Part shown: in pieces, positions 63,345 through 64,000 of the stretch
Position numbering within the stretch: the stretch's first letter is position 1
How the letters are laid out: each line of letters starts with the position of its first letter
NCBI RefSeq assembly: GCF_000369405.1
Contig: NZ_KB849999.1
Span: 540,054 to 604,053 of the forward strand
Direction: 5' to 3'
DNA from: Acinetobacter sp. ANC 3929
GTDB taxonomy: Bacteria > Pseudomonadota > Gammaproteobacteria > Pseudomonadales > Moraxellaceae
Length of the DNA stretch: 64,000 nt
Made by a program: the position numbers and the translations under genes
The notes under the pieces: model-generated
The model's database searches: none
Told to the model about the DNA's origin: nothing
What the model saw: the letters and a program-made list of their open reading frames with translations, nothing else

Positions 63345-64000
63345 TTAATCAACTTTTGATCGATCAAAACGTAGTTGAAGTACTCTAGTCATACGTTGCA
63401 GTAATTTTGAGATGAGGCCATCTTTGTCCCATGCATAGATTGAAACAGTCATGTGATGTGCCTTACCTAAAGCACGGTATTCACGCACCCGATGACCTTT
63501 TGTTGTTGCGACAGGCAATAGGGATAAACCTAAACCCGTTTCTACACCAACCAGTACACTCGCCAAGCTATTGCTGGTAAAAGCGATATACCAATGTTTG
63601 CGTTCACGCTCAATACGTTCAAACATTTCCTCACGGTAGAGTCCGCCTTGAGGGAAGGTCACCAATGGCATCGGATCCGTCCATTCTTTGCTGTGATCAA
63701 TACTTTCAAACCATGCGATTTGTTCTGGAAATGTTGCATGATGATCGGAACTTGCAGCCATTTCTTTAACCACAACAATATCAAACTGTCCGCTGCGATA
63801 GCGCTCCATCAGATCACGGCTTAGTCCAGCTGTCACATCTAGTCGAATTGTACGATGTTCCTTGCTAAATGTACTCAATGCCAAAGCCATGTCGGTATTC
63901 ATAATATCTTCTGGCAAGCCGATTCGAATTGGGATGGTACCTGCCGGATCACCAAGAATATTTTGGGCCTCTTGTTGTAAGGCTAAAATCCGCCGTGCGT
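63345..64000 (-). CDS. LysR-family regulator, cut by the right edge
   Basis: The frame is open through the window edge, so only the C-terminal ~218 residues are visible: the linker (RRILALQQEAQNILGDPAGT) and the effector domain (IPIRIGLPEDIMNTDMALAL; DIVVVKEMAAS; GVETGLGLSLLPVAT). The N-terminal HTH lies outside the window. A TTG at 63917 is not the true start because family sequence continues upstream. It is encoded in the same direction as the hydrolase pair, about 195 bp before it. Confidence 0.85.
   Translation of the reverse strand, partial: ARRILALQQEAQNILGDPAGTIPIRIGLPEDIMNTDMALALSTFSKEHRTIRLDVTAGLSRDLMERYRSGQFDIVVVKEMAASSDHHATFPEQIAWFESIDHSKEWTDPMPLVTFPQGGLYREEMFERIERERKHWYIAFTSNSLASVLVGVETGLGLSLLPVATTKGHRVREYRALGKAHHMTVSIYAWDKDGLISKLLQRMTRVLQLRFDRSKVD

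Noticed and set aside
1..64000. CRISPR array, tRNA, rRNA or intact insertion sequence
   Set aside because: I found no regularly spaced repeats, cloverleaf-like segment, rRNA core or transposase-like ORF on reading both strands; a dedicated search program could still find a weak case.

Overview
The window looks like chromosomal DNA of an Acinetobacter-type gammaproteobacterium. Base composition is about 40% GC. The genes resemble that genus: a DcaP-type porin with an N-terminal coiled coil, a PcaU/PobR-like IclR regulator, a BenK-like aromatic acid/H+ symporter, and a gabTD locus with a MocR/GabR regulator. Genes are packed into short catabolic operons, each with its own regulator. I saw no rRNA, tRNA, CRISPR array or intact insertion sequence.

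Layout. 0-1 kb: AT-rich scar with the end of an unknown gene, a dead piece of a P4-type integrase and a second gene fragment. 1.1-5 kb: polar amino-acid ABC importer with two tandem paralogous binding lipoproteins. 5-14 kb: TorF-like outer-membrane protein, HxlR regulator with a divergent MFS pump, CopC/CopD copper pair, Tet-like and Fsr-like drug pumps, AraC regulator, and a YcaQ/AlkX-type DNA glycosylase. 14-18.9 kb: fused indolepyruvate:ferredoxin oxidoreductase-type enzyme and a divergent LysR gene. 19-28 kb: complete liuABCDE leucine/isovalerate pathway with a divergent TetR gene and an acyl-CoA synthetase. 28-29.4 kb: internally deleted bioB remnant and a methyltransferase. 29.6-38 kb: DcaP-like porin, aromatic-acid symporter, LysR gene, omega-amino acid:pyruvate aminotransferase, methylmalonate/malonate-semialdehyde dehydrogenase and GabP-like permease (beta-alanine-type catabolism), then an Lrp remnant. 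38-42.8 kb: gabR-like gene, gabT, gabD. 42.8-44.4 kb: very AT-rich islet with small unknown ORFs, then SRPBCC and SDR genes. 45.3-59.8 kb: IclR gene and a 14-gene Rieske-oxygenase catabolic cluster. 59.9-64 kb: AraC gene, a diiron-type hydrolase, an epoxide-hydrolase-like enzyme, and a LysR gene cut by the right edge.

The most interesting part is 45.3-59.8 kb. It holds a complete three-component Rieske oxygenase (ferredoxin, alpha-only oxygenase, FAD reductase), a dihydrodiol-type SDR, a two-domain extradiol-type VOC protein, an alpha/beta hydrolase, a cupin, and an MFS importer. A less usual lower half follows: an SDR lacking the catalytic Tyr/Lys, an aspartate-dehydrogenase-family enzyme, an aldehyde dehydrogenase, a ThDP enzyme and a dedicated porin. 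An 18-bp palindrome (TGTTTTATATATAAAACA and two copies with two mismatches each) occurs upstream of the iclR gene, the ferredoxin gene and the porin gene. This ties the cluster into one probable IclR regulon. I cannot name the substrate.
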